DNA of 64,000 bases from CAZAPG01 sp964486935 (lineage in GTDB: Bacteria > Chloroflexota > Anaerolineae > 4572-78 > J111), in the NCBI GenBank assembly GCA_964486935.1, contig CAZAPG010000020.1, forward strand, positions 41,459-105,458, written 5' to 3'. The translations under genes were made by a program, and so were the position numbers. How positions within the stretch are numbered: position 1 is the first letter of the stretch; each line of letters begins with the position of its first letter. Positions 34,531 through 42,109 of this stretch are shown in pieces. Under the pieces are notes generated by a model, which was not told where the DNA came from, did no database searches, and was given only the letters and a program-made list of their open reading frames with translations.

Positions 34531-34591
34531 GTTTGACAATTTGCCAGCCAATTACTGCGCCGAGTAACAATTTGCCTGCCAGAGGGAATCT

Positions 34592-35455
34592 ATGGCCTAC
34601 ACAATTAGAGACCTGCAAAGCTATGATGAAATGGAGCAGGTCCGCCAGCTTCAACACAAAATTTGGGGCTTTGATGACCCCACCATTGGATTGTACCCGC
34701 CGGTACTGCTCACTGCGGCCAAAAACGGTGGCGTGGTTTTGGGCGCGTTTGATGACGAAACCAGCGAAATGGTTGCATTTTCTTTTGGATTTTTAGGCCG
34801 CGAAGCTGGCGGGCCATTAAAACTCTGTTCTCAAAATATGGGCGTGTTGGCCGAGTGGCGCAGATTCGGCATTGCCGAGGCGCTCAAGCAGGTTCAGCGC
34901 CGGCGGGTCATTGAGCAGGGCCTATCGCTGATTACCTGGACATATGACCCGCTGGAAGGCCCTAATGCTCACCTGAACCTGCGCAAACTGCGAGCCATCA
35001 GCCGGCGCTACCAGCGTGATATCTACGGCGCTAATTTTGGCGCGCTCAACGCCGGGTTGCCAACCGACCGGCTGCTGGTAGAGTGGTGGGTTAATGGCCC
35101 CCGGCTTGACCAGCAAACCAGCGAGGAATTTGAAGAAGCTATTTGGGATAGCCCCTCCATCTTTGAAATTCAGGGAGACGGCCCCACCCGCCGGATTGCC
35201 AAAGCCAACCTGGGGTTGGGGGCCGGCATCATCCTGCTGGAAACCCCCGCCGATATTCATCCTGTTAAAGAAGCCAATCTGGAATTGGCCTTTGATTGGC
35301 GGTTGAAAGTGCGTAAAGCCTTTGAAACATATTTTGCCAAAGGCTACATTGCCGTAGATTTTATCTCAACCATCGAGCGGGGCGAGCGACGCAATCGCTA
35401 CGTACTGCAAAAAAGCACGCCGGAACTGCTGGCAGAAATAGGGATAGAATCCTAG
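34592..35455 (+). CDS. GNAT-superfamily acetyltransferase, COG3375-like
   Basis: A 287-residue protein. The first 160 residues form a GNAT fold: an N-terminal IRDLQSYDEMEQVRQLQHKIWGF helix, and the acetyl-CoA-binding strand-loop MGVLAEWRRFGIAEALKQVQR, which replaces the usual QxxGxG/A with RRFGIA. Then comes the characteristic ITWTYDPLEGPNAHLNLRKL block of COG3375 proteins. The rest (FEIQGDGPTRRIAKANLG, then a long C-terminal helix) is typical of that family. The substrate is unknown. AGAGGGA lies before the ATG. Expression may depend on read-through of the terminator at 34506. Confidence 0.8.
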   Translation: MAYTIRDLQSYDEMEQVRQLQHKIWGFDDPTIGLYPPVLLTAAKNGGVVLGAFDDETSEMVAFSFGFLGREAGGPLKLCSQNMGVLAEWRRFGIAEALKQVQRRRVIEQGLSLITWTYDPLEGPNAHLNLRKLRAISRRYQRDIYGANFGALNAGLPTDRLLVEWWVNGPRLDQQTSEEFEEAIWDSPSIFEIQGDGPTRRIAKANLGLGAGIILLETPADIHPVKEANLELAFDWRLKVRKAFETYFAKGYIAVDFISTIERGERRNRYVLQKSTPELLAEIGIES

Positions 35456-35456
35456 G

Positions 35457-35517
35457 GCGCAGCATATTGCGTTAAAAAGGCATATTACGTACCACGTGCC
35501 AGGCACTACAGATATGC
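35457..35517. repeat. Degenerate heptamer-like DNA between acetyltransferase and DCC gene
   Basis: Irregular 7-bp units such as CATATTA, CGTACCA and CGTGCCA (35481-35501), with a CACGTG centre. Related in composition to the arrays in the nuo operon but weaker. Confidence 0.4.
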
Positions 35518-35544
35518 CAAAACCAACTTGATGAAATAAATAAA

Positions 35545-35934
35545 ATGTCACAAGCTAACAACAAACAACCCCACCAGCACTGGCTCATTTGGGATGGCGA
35601 CTGAGGTTTCTGACGTCGCACAGTCGTCTGGGTCAGACGCAAGGATAAACAACATAAAATTTACCCTGTGCCCTACCAGGATTGTCCCTGGCCGCCAATG
35701 ACTGCGGAACTCTACAAGGCGTGCCGGCAGGCAGTTCATGTGATTACCGCCGATGGTTGTATTATTAAAGCCGGCCGGGCCGGGATGTTTGTGCTGGAGG
35801 CAATTGGCTATCCCCGTTGGCTGGTACGCCCCTTCACCTGGCCACCATTGGTCTGGCTAACCGAGTTGGGATATTGGCTGGTAGCCAACAATCGAATGTT
35901 TTTTAGCAAGTTTATGTTTACCAAAGAGAACTAA
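35545..35934 (+). CDS. DCC-family (DUF393/YuxK-like) thiol-disulfide oxidoreductase, probable UxxU selenoprotein
   Basis: From ATG 35545 the frame runs to TAA 35932-35934 with only two interruptions, both TGA: codons 20 (35602) and 23 (35611). Read through, the N-terminus is HWLIWDGD-x-GF-x-RRTVVWV, which is the DGxCxxC active site of DCC-family thioredoxin-like proteins with both cysteines replaced by TGA. Homology continues unbroken downstream: ITADGCIIKAGRAGMFVLEAIGY, then a C-terminal WPPLVWLTELGYWLVANNR typical of the family. Total 129 residues, normal length. A hairpin follows the second TGA. I infer selenocysteine at both positions, giving a Sec-Gly-Phe-Sec redox centre. The alternative, two nonsense mutations exactly at both catalytic codons in an otherwise intact gene, is much less likely. 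No ribosome binding site is obvious. Confidence 0.8.
35602..35639 (+). promoter_or_regulatory. Candidate bacterial SECIS element
   Basis: CGTCTG (35625-35630) and CAGACG (35634-35639) form a perfect 6-bp stem with loop GGT. The loop starts 17 bases after the second TGA and 26 after the first, within the range known for bacterial SECIS elements and similar to E. coli fdhF, which also has GGU in the loop. An alternative pairing of CTGAC (35610) with GTCAG (35632) would include the second TGA. Confidence 0.65.
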
Positions 35935-36095
35935 AAAATCAATGATTTTTGGAGACAAAGGCTGAAGATTAACGCCTGGGGGATGCAGCGCCTTAATCTC
36001 CAATAACCAATCTCCCCGCTTTTGACTTTCTCCTTGTAATACTTTTCCCCTGGTCACGTATTTACTTGTAGAAACTTCCAAAGACGACATTGACC

Positions 36096-36665
36096 ATGAC
36101 AAATTCCACAGCAGCCCTTCCAAACGAGTCGGCTATAGTCAGCCAATGCGCGGTTGACACATCGGCCTTTGCTGTGCTTTATGACCACTATTTTCCGCGG
36201 GTCTACAATTATATTCGCTATCGGGTGCAAGATAAAGATGTAACCGATGATGTTACCGCCCAGGTATTTGAGCGAGCGCTGGCAAATATTGAATCCTATC
36301 AACCCGAAAAGGCCCCCTTTGCGGCCTGGCTATTTGCCCTGGCGCGTAACGCAGTTAATGATTATTTGCGTGCTCAAATGCGCCGGCGCTGGTTGTCGCT
36401 AGAGGTGGTGAGCAACTGGATGAGCAGCGACCCCCAACCCGGCGAGATTGTAGCCGGCAACGAAACTCGCCACCAACTGCTGGTTGCGTTGAATCAGTTG
36501 AGCCATAGAGAACGCGATCTGATCGCCTTGAAATTTGCCGGAGGGCTGACCAACCGCCGTATTGCTACACTAACCGGCATTAGCGAAAGTAACGTGGGAG
36601 TAATTCTATACCGGGCCATGCGAAAATTGCGGAATGAACTGACAGCGCAGGGAGTAGAGCGATGA
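36096..36665 (+). CDS. ECF-type RNA polymerase sigma factor
   Basis: A 189-residue sigma-70 family factor. Region 2 is at about 25-100 (FAVLYDHYFPRVYNYIRYRV, DDVTAQVFERALANI, FAAWLFALARNAVNDYLR) and region 4 at about 130-182 (LSHRERDLIALKFAGGLTNRRIATLTGISESNVGVILYRAMRKLR, the helix-turn-helix). I start at ATG 36096; TTG 36090 is also possible. The stop overlaps the next start in ATGA, and that gene encodes a membrane protein likely to be its anti-sigma partner. The promoter and regulon are unknown. Confidence 0.9.
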   Translation: MTNSTAALPNESAIVSQCAVDTSAFAVLYDHYFPRVYNYIRYRVQDKDVTDDVTAQVFERALANIESYQPEKAPFAAWLFALARNAVNDYLRAQMRRRWLSLEVVSNWMSSDPQPGEIVAGNETRHQLLVALNQLSHRERDLIALKFAGGLTNRRIATLTGISESNVGVILYRAMRKLRNELTAQGVER

Positions 36666-38575
36666 ACAAAAAAGAGTTGTCCGACCGCTTCAGCCGTGAT
36701 GTAGATAAATTGCTTGGTGAAATGGGCGTTATTAACAACGATCCCGTTTCAACCGAATATGACGACATGCTGCAACTGGCCCGCGAAATTGCCACAGCCG
36801 ATTTTAGCCACCAAAGCCGTATACGTTTCTCGTTACGGCGGCGGCTGCTGGCCAAGGTAAAAGATGCTTCGGTTGCCGAGGTTGAAATTCCGGGACCGGT
36901 GGGCCTGCTAAAAAATATCTTTACTCGTCGTTCTCGGCCGTCCGCCCTCTCTGCGGGTTTGGCCGGCAAGGGCCGGTTAGCCCTGATTGGGGTGGCGGGT
37001 TTGTTGGCGGCCAGCCTTGTCATCCTGTTCATTGCCTCGCCTCTGGGTCGACAAATTGGCCCGCGGTTGGCCGGGCTTTTGGTTGAACTGCTACCGCCGG
37101 AGCCTCCCACCATTATAAACAGCGCCCCACCGGTTCAGATGTCATCGTTGTGGCAATTTCGCGGCGAGGGCGGTATCAGTTCGCCCCCCCTGGTGGCCAA
37201 TAACCAACTTTTTGTGGGAGACAACGCCGGCAATCTTTACGCTATAGACCTGCAAACCGGCAGTGAACGCTGGCGATTTCGGGCCGGCGGCAGTATTGAA
37301 GCCGCGCCACTGATTGGCGGCAACGCAATTTATGTGCCAACAAATAAGGGCCATCTTTATGCCCTCAACAGCGCAACCGGTCAACAACAATGGAGTTTTG
37401 CAGCAGGGGCCGCTATTTGGGTGGCGCCGGCGCTTGCCAATAATATGGTTTATGTTGGCAGTGAAGATACCCACATTTATGCCCTTGATGCAACCACCGG
37501 CCAGGAACTCTGGCGCTTTAAAACCGGCAGCGCCATTGCATCATCCCCGGTAATGGCAGAAAATCGGCTATACCTTGGCAGCCGCGATTGGCATGTTTAC
37601 GCCCTTGATGCAACCACCGGCCGGGAACTCTGGCGCTTTAAAACCGGCGACTGGGTTATCTCGTCGCCGCTGGTGCTTGATGGCCTGCTTTACGTGGGTA
37701 GTATGGACGAGAACCTGTACGCCCTTGATGCGGAAACCGGCCAGGAAAAGTGGCGCTTTTTTGCCGGAGATGATGTGGTGTCGTCGCCCGCCTATGCCGA
37801 TGGGATGATTTACGTTGGCAGCTTCGACAGCCACCTCTACGCGGTTGATGCCCGCAGCGGCCAGGAGCGGTGGCGCTTTAAAACCGGCCGGGTTGTTCAG
37901 GCTACGCCCCTGGTGCTAAATGGGCTGGTTTATATTGGCAGCGGCGATGGCAATTTGTATGCGGTGGATGCTCATACTGGCCAGCTTCGCGGTCAATTTG
38001 AAACTGACAGCCAGATTTACGCCTCGCCGGCAGCCGTTCCTGCTTTTGATACCGAAAAGCAGGCCCTCTACTTTGTCACCGGCAAGGGAACGCTTTACGC
38101 CGTGCAGAGCGCAGCGCAGGAGTTCGGTGATAAACCGAACCCGTCCGGGTTTGACTCGCCTGGCGGGCCGGCTGGCTTTCAATTTACGCCCAGCGGCTGG
38201 TATGCCTCAAACCCCGATAATGTAATTCGCTTTCGAGGGCGAATTGTTGATGAACAAGGTAATCCGGTTAATGGCGTAACAGTTCAGGCCGATAACGGCA
38301 AGTCGAAAATTCTCTCAAGCCCCAGCGGCTCAATGACCGGCGATGGCGAATGGGAAATTTTAATTTCCGGGGCCAACCTGAGAGGCTGGTGGTGGCTCAC
38401 TGTTGTTGGCGACGAATGTCCGGCTGTGGTTGCAGAAGGCGACCCGCCATGCCAGGAATTTATCCGCTTGTCGGAAAGCGTCAAGGCAGAAATTGTCTTC
38501 CCCGCCGAAACAACTATCAACGCCGATTGGGTGTGTCACTATGCCTGCTGGGAATTTGAACAAAATGATAAATAG
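36662..38575 (+). CDS. Membrane-anchored PQQ-like beta-propeller protein, candidate anti-sigma factor
   Basis: A 637-residue protein translationally coupled to the sigma factor. Residues 1-100 are cytoplasmic and helical, with EYDDMLQLAREIATADFSHQSRIRFSLRRRLL, a segment often found in proteins paired with sigma factors in Chloroflexota. A single helix at about 104-122 (LALIGVAGLLAASLVILFIA) crosses the membrane. Residues 160-490 are about eight 40-residue PQQ-like repeats (LYALDATTGQELWRFKTG), forming an external propeller. The tail (550-637) has a carboxypeptidase-regulatory-like segment, GRIVDEQGNPVNGVTVQAD. No zinc-finger anti-sigma motif is seen. The inferred role is sensing an extracellular state and releasing the sigma factor. 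The repeats are nearly identical at DNA level. Confidence 0.8.
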   Translation: MNKKELSDRFSRDVDKLLGEMGVINNDPVSTEYDDMLQLAREIATADFSHQSRIRFSLRRRLLAKVKDASVAEVEIPGPVGLLKNIFTRRSRPSALSAGLAGKGRLALIGVAGLLAASLVILFIASPLGRQIGPRLAGLLVELLPPEPPTIINSAPPVQMSSLWQFRGEGGISSPPLVANNQLFVGDNAGNLYAIDLQTGSERWRFRAGGSIEAAPLIGGNAIYVPTNKGHLYALNSATGQQQWSFAAGAAIWVAPALANNMVYVGSEDTHIYALDATTGQELWRFKTGSAIASSPVMAENRLYLGSRDWHVYALDATTGRELWRFKTGDWVISSPLVLDGLLYVGSMDENLYALDAETGQEKWRFFAGDDVVSSPAYADGMIYVGSFDSHLYAVDARSGQERWRFKTGRVVQATPLVLNGLVYIGSGDGNLYAVDAHTGQLRGQFETDSQIYASPAAVPAFDTEKQALYFVTGKGTLYAVQSAAQEFGDKPNPSGFDSPGGPAGFQFTPSGWYASNPDNVIRFRGRIVDEQGNPVNGVTVQADNGKSKILSSPSGSMTGDGEWEILISGANLRGWWWLTVVGDECPAVVAEGDPPCQEFIRLSESVKAEIVFPAETTINADWVCHYACWEFEQNDK

Positions 38576-40058
38576 AGTTTTTAACGACCAAAAAATAGTA
38601 GCTCTGGGCGCTCTGATTATTTTCTTGCTGGCCGGGTGTCGTTTGACTGCTGACCAAACGCCTGTATTGGCCCCGCAATCTTCACAAACATCCTTTCCGG
38701 TCGATTGCCCGCCGGCCTGTATCGGGGCAAATTTAAGCGGGCGCGACCTGCGCCGGGCGGATATGCAGGGGGCCAACTTGCAACAGGCCAATTTAGCCGG
38801 AGCCGATTTGCGTCAGGCTAACTTGCAAGAGGCCAACCTGACCGGGGCCAGTTTTGCCGGGGCTGATTTGCGCGGCGCAAATTTGAGCGAGGTGACGCTA
38901 ACCGGCTCAGACTGGCGCGGCGCCAATGTAACCGGCGTTAACTTGCAGGGGGTCGATTTCAAAAACCTGCAAATTCAGCTTGACAGCGCCACCCAATTTG
39001 ATTACAAATGGTACGTGGTCTGGGCCGGGGTAAATGGCTTGATTAATAACTGGAATTTACGCGGGGCAGATTTAACCGGAGCCAACCTGAACGGCGCTAA
39101 TTTTAGCCAGACTGATTTAACCGGAGCCAATTTTCAACAAGCCCGGCTGATAGGAGCCATTCTGAACAACGCCGGATTGCATGCGGCGCGGTTGTCTGGC
39201 GTTAATCTGGAGAACAGTAATTTTCAAGGGGCTTATCTGGCGGCCGCCGATATGAGTCGGGCCAATCTTCGCAACGCAAATTTGCAGCAGGCCAACCTGT
39301 TTGGAGCCAAACTTCGAGCTGCAAATTTAACCGGGGCAAATCTGGAAAAAACCAGACTGGTCAGCGCCAAACTAAACGGGGCCACGCTCCGTAATGCCAA
39401 TCTATCATCTGCTAACCTCAGTTTGGCCAATCTGACCGGAGCCGTTCTGACCGGCGCAATCCTGCGGAACGCTGATTTCCACGAGACAATATTGAGTCAG
39501 GCCGAACTGCGTAACGCTGATTTGAGCCATACTAATCTGCGCGGAACCATTATTGATGAAAGAACCCGGATTGATGAAAAATGGCATCTGGTCTGGCGCA
39601 TTGTTAATCACGCCCCCTTCCCTAAAGATTTACGAGGCGTTGATTTGAGTAACGCCATATTAAGCTATTCCAATTTTCACGATTGCAACCTGCAGCAGGC
39701 CAATCTTAGTGGCTCCGATGTTCATGGCGCTAACTTCGCCGCTGTTAATCTGCATCGGGCTAATTTGCGCGGGGCGTTACTGCGCGGCTCTAACTTTACT
39801 CAGGCAAATCTTAATCGGGCTGATTTAAGCCAGGCCCATATGCCGGGCGTTTATTTAACCCGCGCCGACCTGCGTGGCGCCAACCTGACCGGCGCTACTC
39901 TGATTGAAGCAGACCTATCCCAGGCCGACCTGACCGAAGCTATCCTGACCTGGGCAGATTTGAACTGGGCCAACCTGTACTACGCCACGCTCACAAATGC
40001 CGACTTGACTAATGCAACCTTGCCGGCCGGCTGGCAGAGTGTTGTGGCTGCCTATTAA
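38565..40058 (+). CDS. Pentapeptide-repeat lipoprotein
   Basis: A 497-residue exported protein. ATG 38565 overlaps the preceding gene by 11 bases and gives a signal peptide ending in LLAGC. The rest consists of pentapeptide repeats of the A(D/N)LxxA type, forming right-handed quadrilateral beta-helices. Two spacers break them: TQFDYKWYVVWAGVNGLINN (about 143-162) and TRIDEKWHLVWRIVNHAPFP (about 335-354), related to each other and giving three solenoid blocks. Function unknown; surface display is likely. It belongs to the sigma-propeller gene group. Confidence 0.85.
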   Translation: MINRVFNDQKIVALGALIIFLLAGCRLTADQTPVLAPQSSQTSFPVDCPPACIGANLSGRDLRRADMQGANLQQANLAGADLRQANLQEANLTGASFAGADLRGANLSEVTLTGSDWRGANVTGVNLQGVDFKNLQIQLDSATQFDYKWYVVWAGVNGLINNWNLRGADLTGANLNGANFSQTDLTGANFQQARLIGAILNNAGLHAARLSGVNLENSNFQGAYLAAADMSRANLRNANLQQANLFGAKLRAANLTGANLEKTRLVSAKLNGATLRNANLSSANLSLANLTGAVLTGAILRNADFHETILSQAELRNADLSHTNLRGTIIDERTRIDEKWHLVWRIVNHAPFPKDLRGVDLSNAILSYSNFHDCNLQQANLSGSDVHGANFAAVNLHRANLRGALLRGSNFTQANLNRADLSQAHMPGVYLTRADLRGANLTGATLIEADLSQADLTEAILTWADLNWANLYYATLTNADLTNATLPAGWQSVVAAY

Positions 40059-40061
40059 ATA

Positions 40062-42002
40062 ATGAAAATCCATTTGAAAAACCAGATTTGCTGTTGGATA
40101 TTGATGGTTATCTTTATTGCGTTGAGCCTGCCGGCCTGCCAATTACTGCCCGACGCCTCTAGCTGGCAATGGCAGCGCGCCGAAATCGGCCTGCCCCGCC
40201 ATGCCATTAATTTAACCCTGGCCGTTCACCCCGGCAACCCCAACATAATTTGGGCCGGTTATTATGATTCCGGCGGGCTGGCAATTACCCGCGATGGCGG
40301 TCAAACCTGGACGACCGGCGCGGCTGGCCTGGCGGATAACCCTGTTTTTGACCTGCTACCCCTGCGCAACCCGGCGGGCGATATCACTCTTTGGGCTGCT
40401 ACCCGCGATGGGTTGCTGCAAAGTGTCAACTCTGGCGCAAGCTGGCAGCCGCCTCCGGCCAACCTGCCGGCAATGGCCGTTTTTGCCCTGGCTGCCGATG
40501 CCCGCAACCGGCTGTATGCGGGCACAGATGGGGCCGGCATCTATTTTTTGGAGAATGGCGGTGAAAGCTGGCGGCAACTTGCCGGCGACGAACCATTTGG
40601 TTCAATGGCTGTTCTCTCTTTGGACGTATCGCCGGATGGACAGCAGCTTTACGCCGGCACCTCTGGCCAGGGAGTCATAGCCAGCCGCAATGGGGGTCGC
40701 ACCTGGCAGGCCACCTATCCCGGTGAATATTCGCCCGCGCTGGCGCTCAATCCCAACAATCCCGCGCTGGCCGTGGCCAGCTTGCGCCACCGGCTGGTGC
40801 GCACCCGCGATGGCGGCCAGAGCTGGCACACCATTCCGCTGCCCTGGGCGGAATATAACGAGATTGTTTCGCTGCTGTGGCTGGCCGATGGCGCGCTGGG
40901 GGCAGGTACCAGCCAGGGGCGGCTCTATCGCAGCCTGGATGGCGGCGATACATGGATTGAAGGGGGCGCGGGGCTGCCCCCCGGCGGCGTATTGGCCCTG
41001 AATGTAGCGGCCGGTTCAACCGCTGCTAATTCTGGCCGTTTACTGGCCGGAACCTGGACTGGCGTTTATGGCAGCCGTGATGGCGGGCAAACGTGGGATT
41101 ACTTAACCCCCTCATTGGGCATACCCCACGCCCACACGCTTTTAGCAATTGGAGATGACTTATGGTTGGGCGCGCGCGCCGGCCTGTTTCGCTGGCAGCC
41201 AGATAGCCGCCAGTGGGCGCCAACCGGCAACAAACTTCCAACAGGTATCGCCGCGCTGGTTGTCGACCCGACCAACCCTCAGACCGTTTACGCCGGCACT
41301 CTGGGCAGTGGCATGTACCGCAGTGTCGATGGCGGCGCAACCTGGAATTCGCTCCCGACGCCTGTGGCCGGGATTCCGGCTATAGCCGTTGACCCGGCCA
41401 ATACCGACCAACTCTATATTCTGGCTGCCTGGGAGCGAGTCTACGAGAGTCGAGATGGCGGCCAGAGTTGGATTGCTCGGTGGGCTGGGCTGGGGCGGAC
41501 GATTGAAACAACCAGTTTAACTACCGACCCGCTCAAGCCATTTGTTTATGTAGGAACCGAAACCGGCCTCTACCGCAGCAACAATGGCGGCGAATGGGTT
41601 CTGATTGCCCCGGAATTGGCTGACCAGTCGATTCTTGCGCTGCTGGCGCGGCCCAACCGTAACCCGTTGGGTAACAGAACCGTACTTTATATTGGCGCTA
41701 CGCGGGGAGTCTATCGCAGTTTAGATCAGGGTAAAACCGTGCAGCGCAGCCCGGTGTGGGGCGTTGGGCTGGAAAATATCTCGGTAACGGATATTCTGGC
41801 CGACCCCCACCAGCCGCGGCGGCTTTACGCCGGTACAGCCTACGCCGGGGTGTATCAATCTGTAGATAACGGCCAAACCTGGCAGCCCATCGGCCCGGCG
41901 GAAATAACCAACAGCGTGGTCGAATCGATGGCCTGGGGGCCGGATGGCGATTTGTTTGTGGTAACAACTACCGGCGTGTGGCGGGGAACTCAAGTTAATT
42001 AG
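40062..42002 (+). CDS. BNR/Asp-box beta-propeller lipoprotein (Ycf48/sortilin-like)
   Basis: A 646-residue exported protein with lipobox SLPAC (Cys about residue 26). The body is a run of propeller blades with Asp-box motifs: ITRDGGQTW, SRNGGRTW, TRDGGQSW, SLDGGDTW, SRDGGQTW, SVDGGATW, SRDGGQSW and SVDNGQTW. These are typical of sialidase, Vps10 and Ycf48/HCF136 type propellers, which bind glycans or proteins. No sialidase catalytic residues (RIP motif, Arg triad) are evident, so a binding or scaffold role is more likely. It starts 3 bases after the pentapeptide gene and is cotranscribed with it. Confidence 0.8.
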   Translation: MKIHLKNQICCWILMVIFIALSLPACQLLPDASSWQWQRAEIGLPRHAINLTLAVHPGNPNIIWAGYYDSGGLAITRDGGQTWTTGAAGLADNPVFDLLPLRNPAGDITLWAATRDGLLQSVNSGASWQPPPANLPAMAVFALAADARNRLYAGTDGAGIYFLENGGESWRQLAGDEPFGSMAVLSLDVSPDGQQLYAGTSGQGVIASRNGGRTWQATYPGEYSPALALNPNNPALAVASLRHRLVRTRDGGQSWHTIPLPWAEYNEIVSLLWLADGALGAGTSQGRLYRSLDGGDTWIEGGAGLPPGGVLALNVAAGSTAANSGRLLAGTWTGVYGSRDGGQTWDYLTPSLGIPHAHTLLAIGDDLWLGARAGLFRWQPDSRQWAPTGNKLPTGIAALVVDPTNPQTVYAGTLGSGMYRSVDGGATWNSLPTPVAGIPAIAVDPANTDQLYILAAWERVYESRDGGQSWIARWAGLGRTIETTSLTTDPLKPFVYVGTETGLYRSNNGGEWVLIAPELADQSILALLARPNRNPLGNRTVLYIGATRGVYRSLDQGKTVQRSPVWGVGLENISVTDILADPHQPRRLYAGTAYAGVYQSVDNGQTWQPIGPAEITNSVVESMAWGPDGDLFVVTTTGVWRGTQVN

Positions 42003-42026
42003 CAATGAACAATGGGCAATTAGCAA
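41999..42026. repeat. Short heptamer repeat at the BNR/glycosidase junction
   Basis: Four 7-bp units, TTAGCAA at 41999 and 42020 with TGAACAA and TGGGCAA between. It starts on the stop codon of the propeller gene. A looser continuation runs to about 42075. Confidence 0.65.
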
Positions 42027-42109
42027 AACAGCAAAGCTTACATAGGGCGTATTGCCTGTTGGGTGTTCCGTATTATATTTTTATTTCTTCGGCATACGCA
42101 AAACGCGCT

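Noticed and set aside
35668..35934. Independent 88-residue gene starting at GTG 35668
   Set aside because: The same frame continues upstream through two TGA codons into the missing N-terminal half of the DCC fold; the short version would lack the active site.
35940..36060. Possible riboswitch in the leader before the sigma factor
   Set aside because: GATTAA/TTAATC pairing around 35966-35998 is present, but the sequence matches no riboswitch class I know.
38403..38564. Upstream extension of the pentapeptide protein
   Set aside because: It overlaps the end of the propeller gene by more than 150 bases and has no signal peptide; ATG 38565 gives a perfect lipoprotein signal.
42005..42109. 35-residue lead of the glycosidase-like lipoprotein
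   Set aside because: Repeat-derived sequence without signal-peptide features; the lipoprotein signal starts at 42110.
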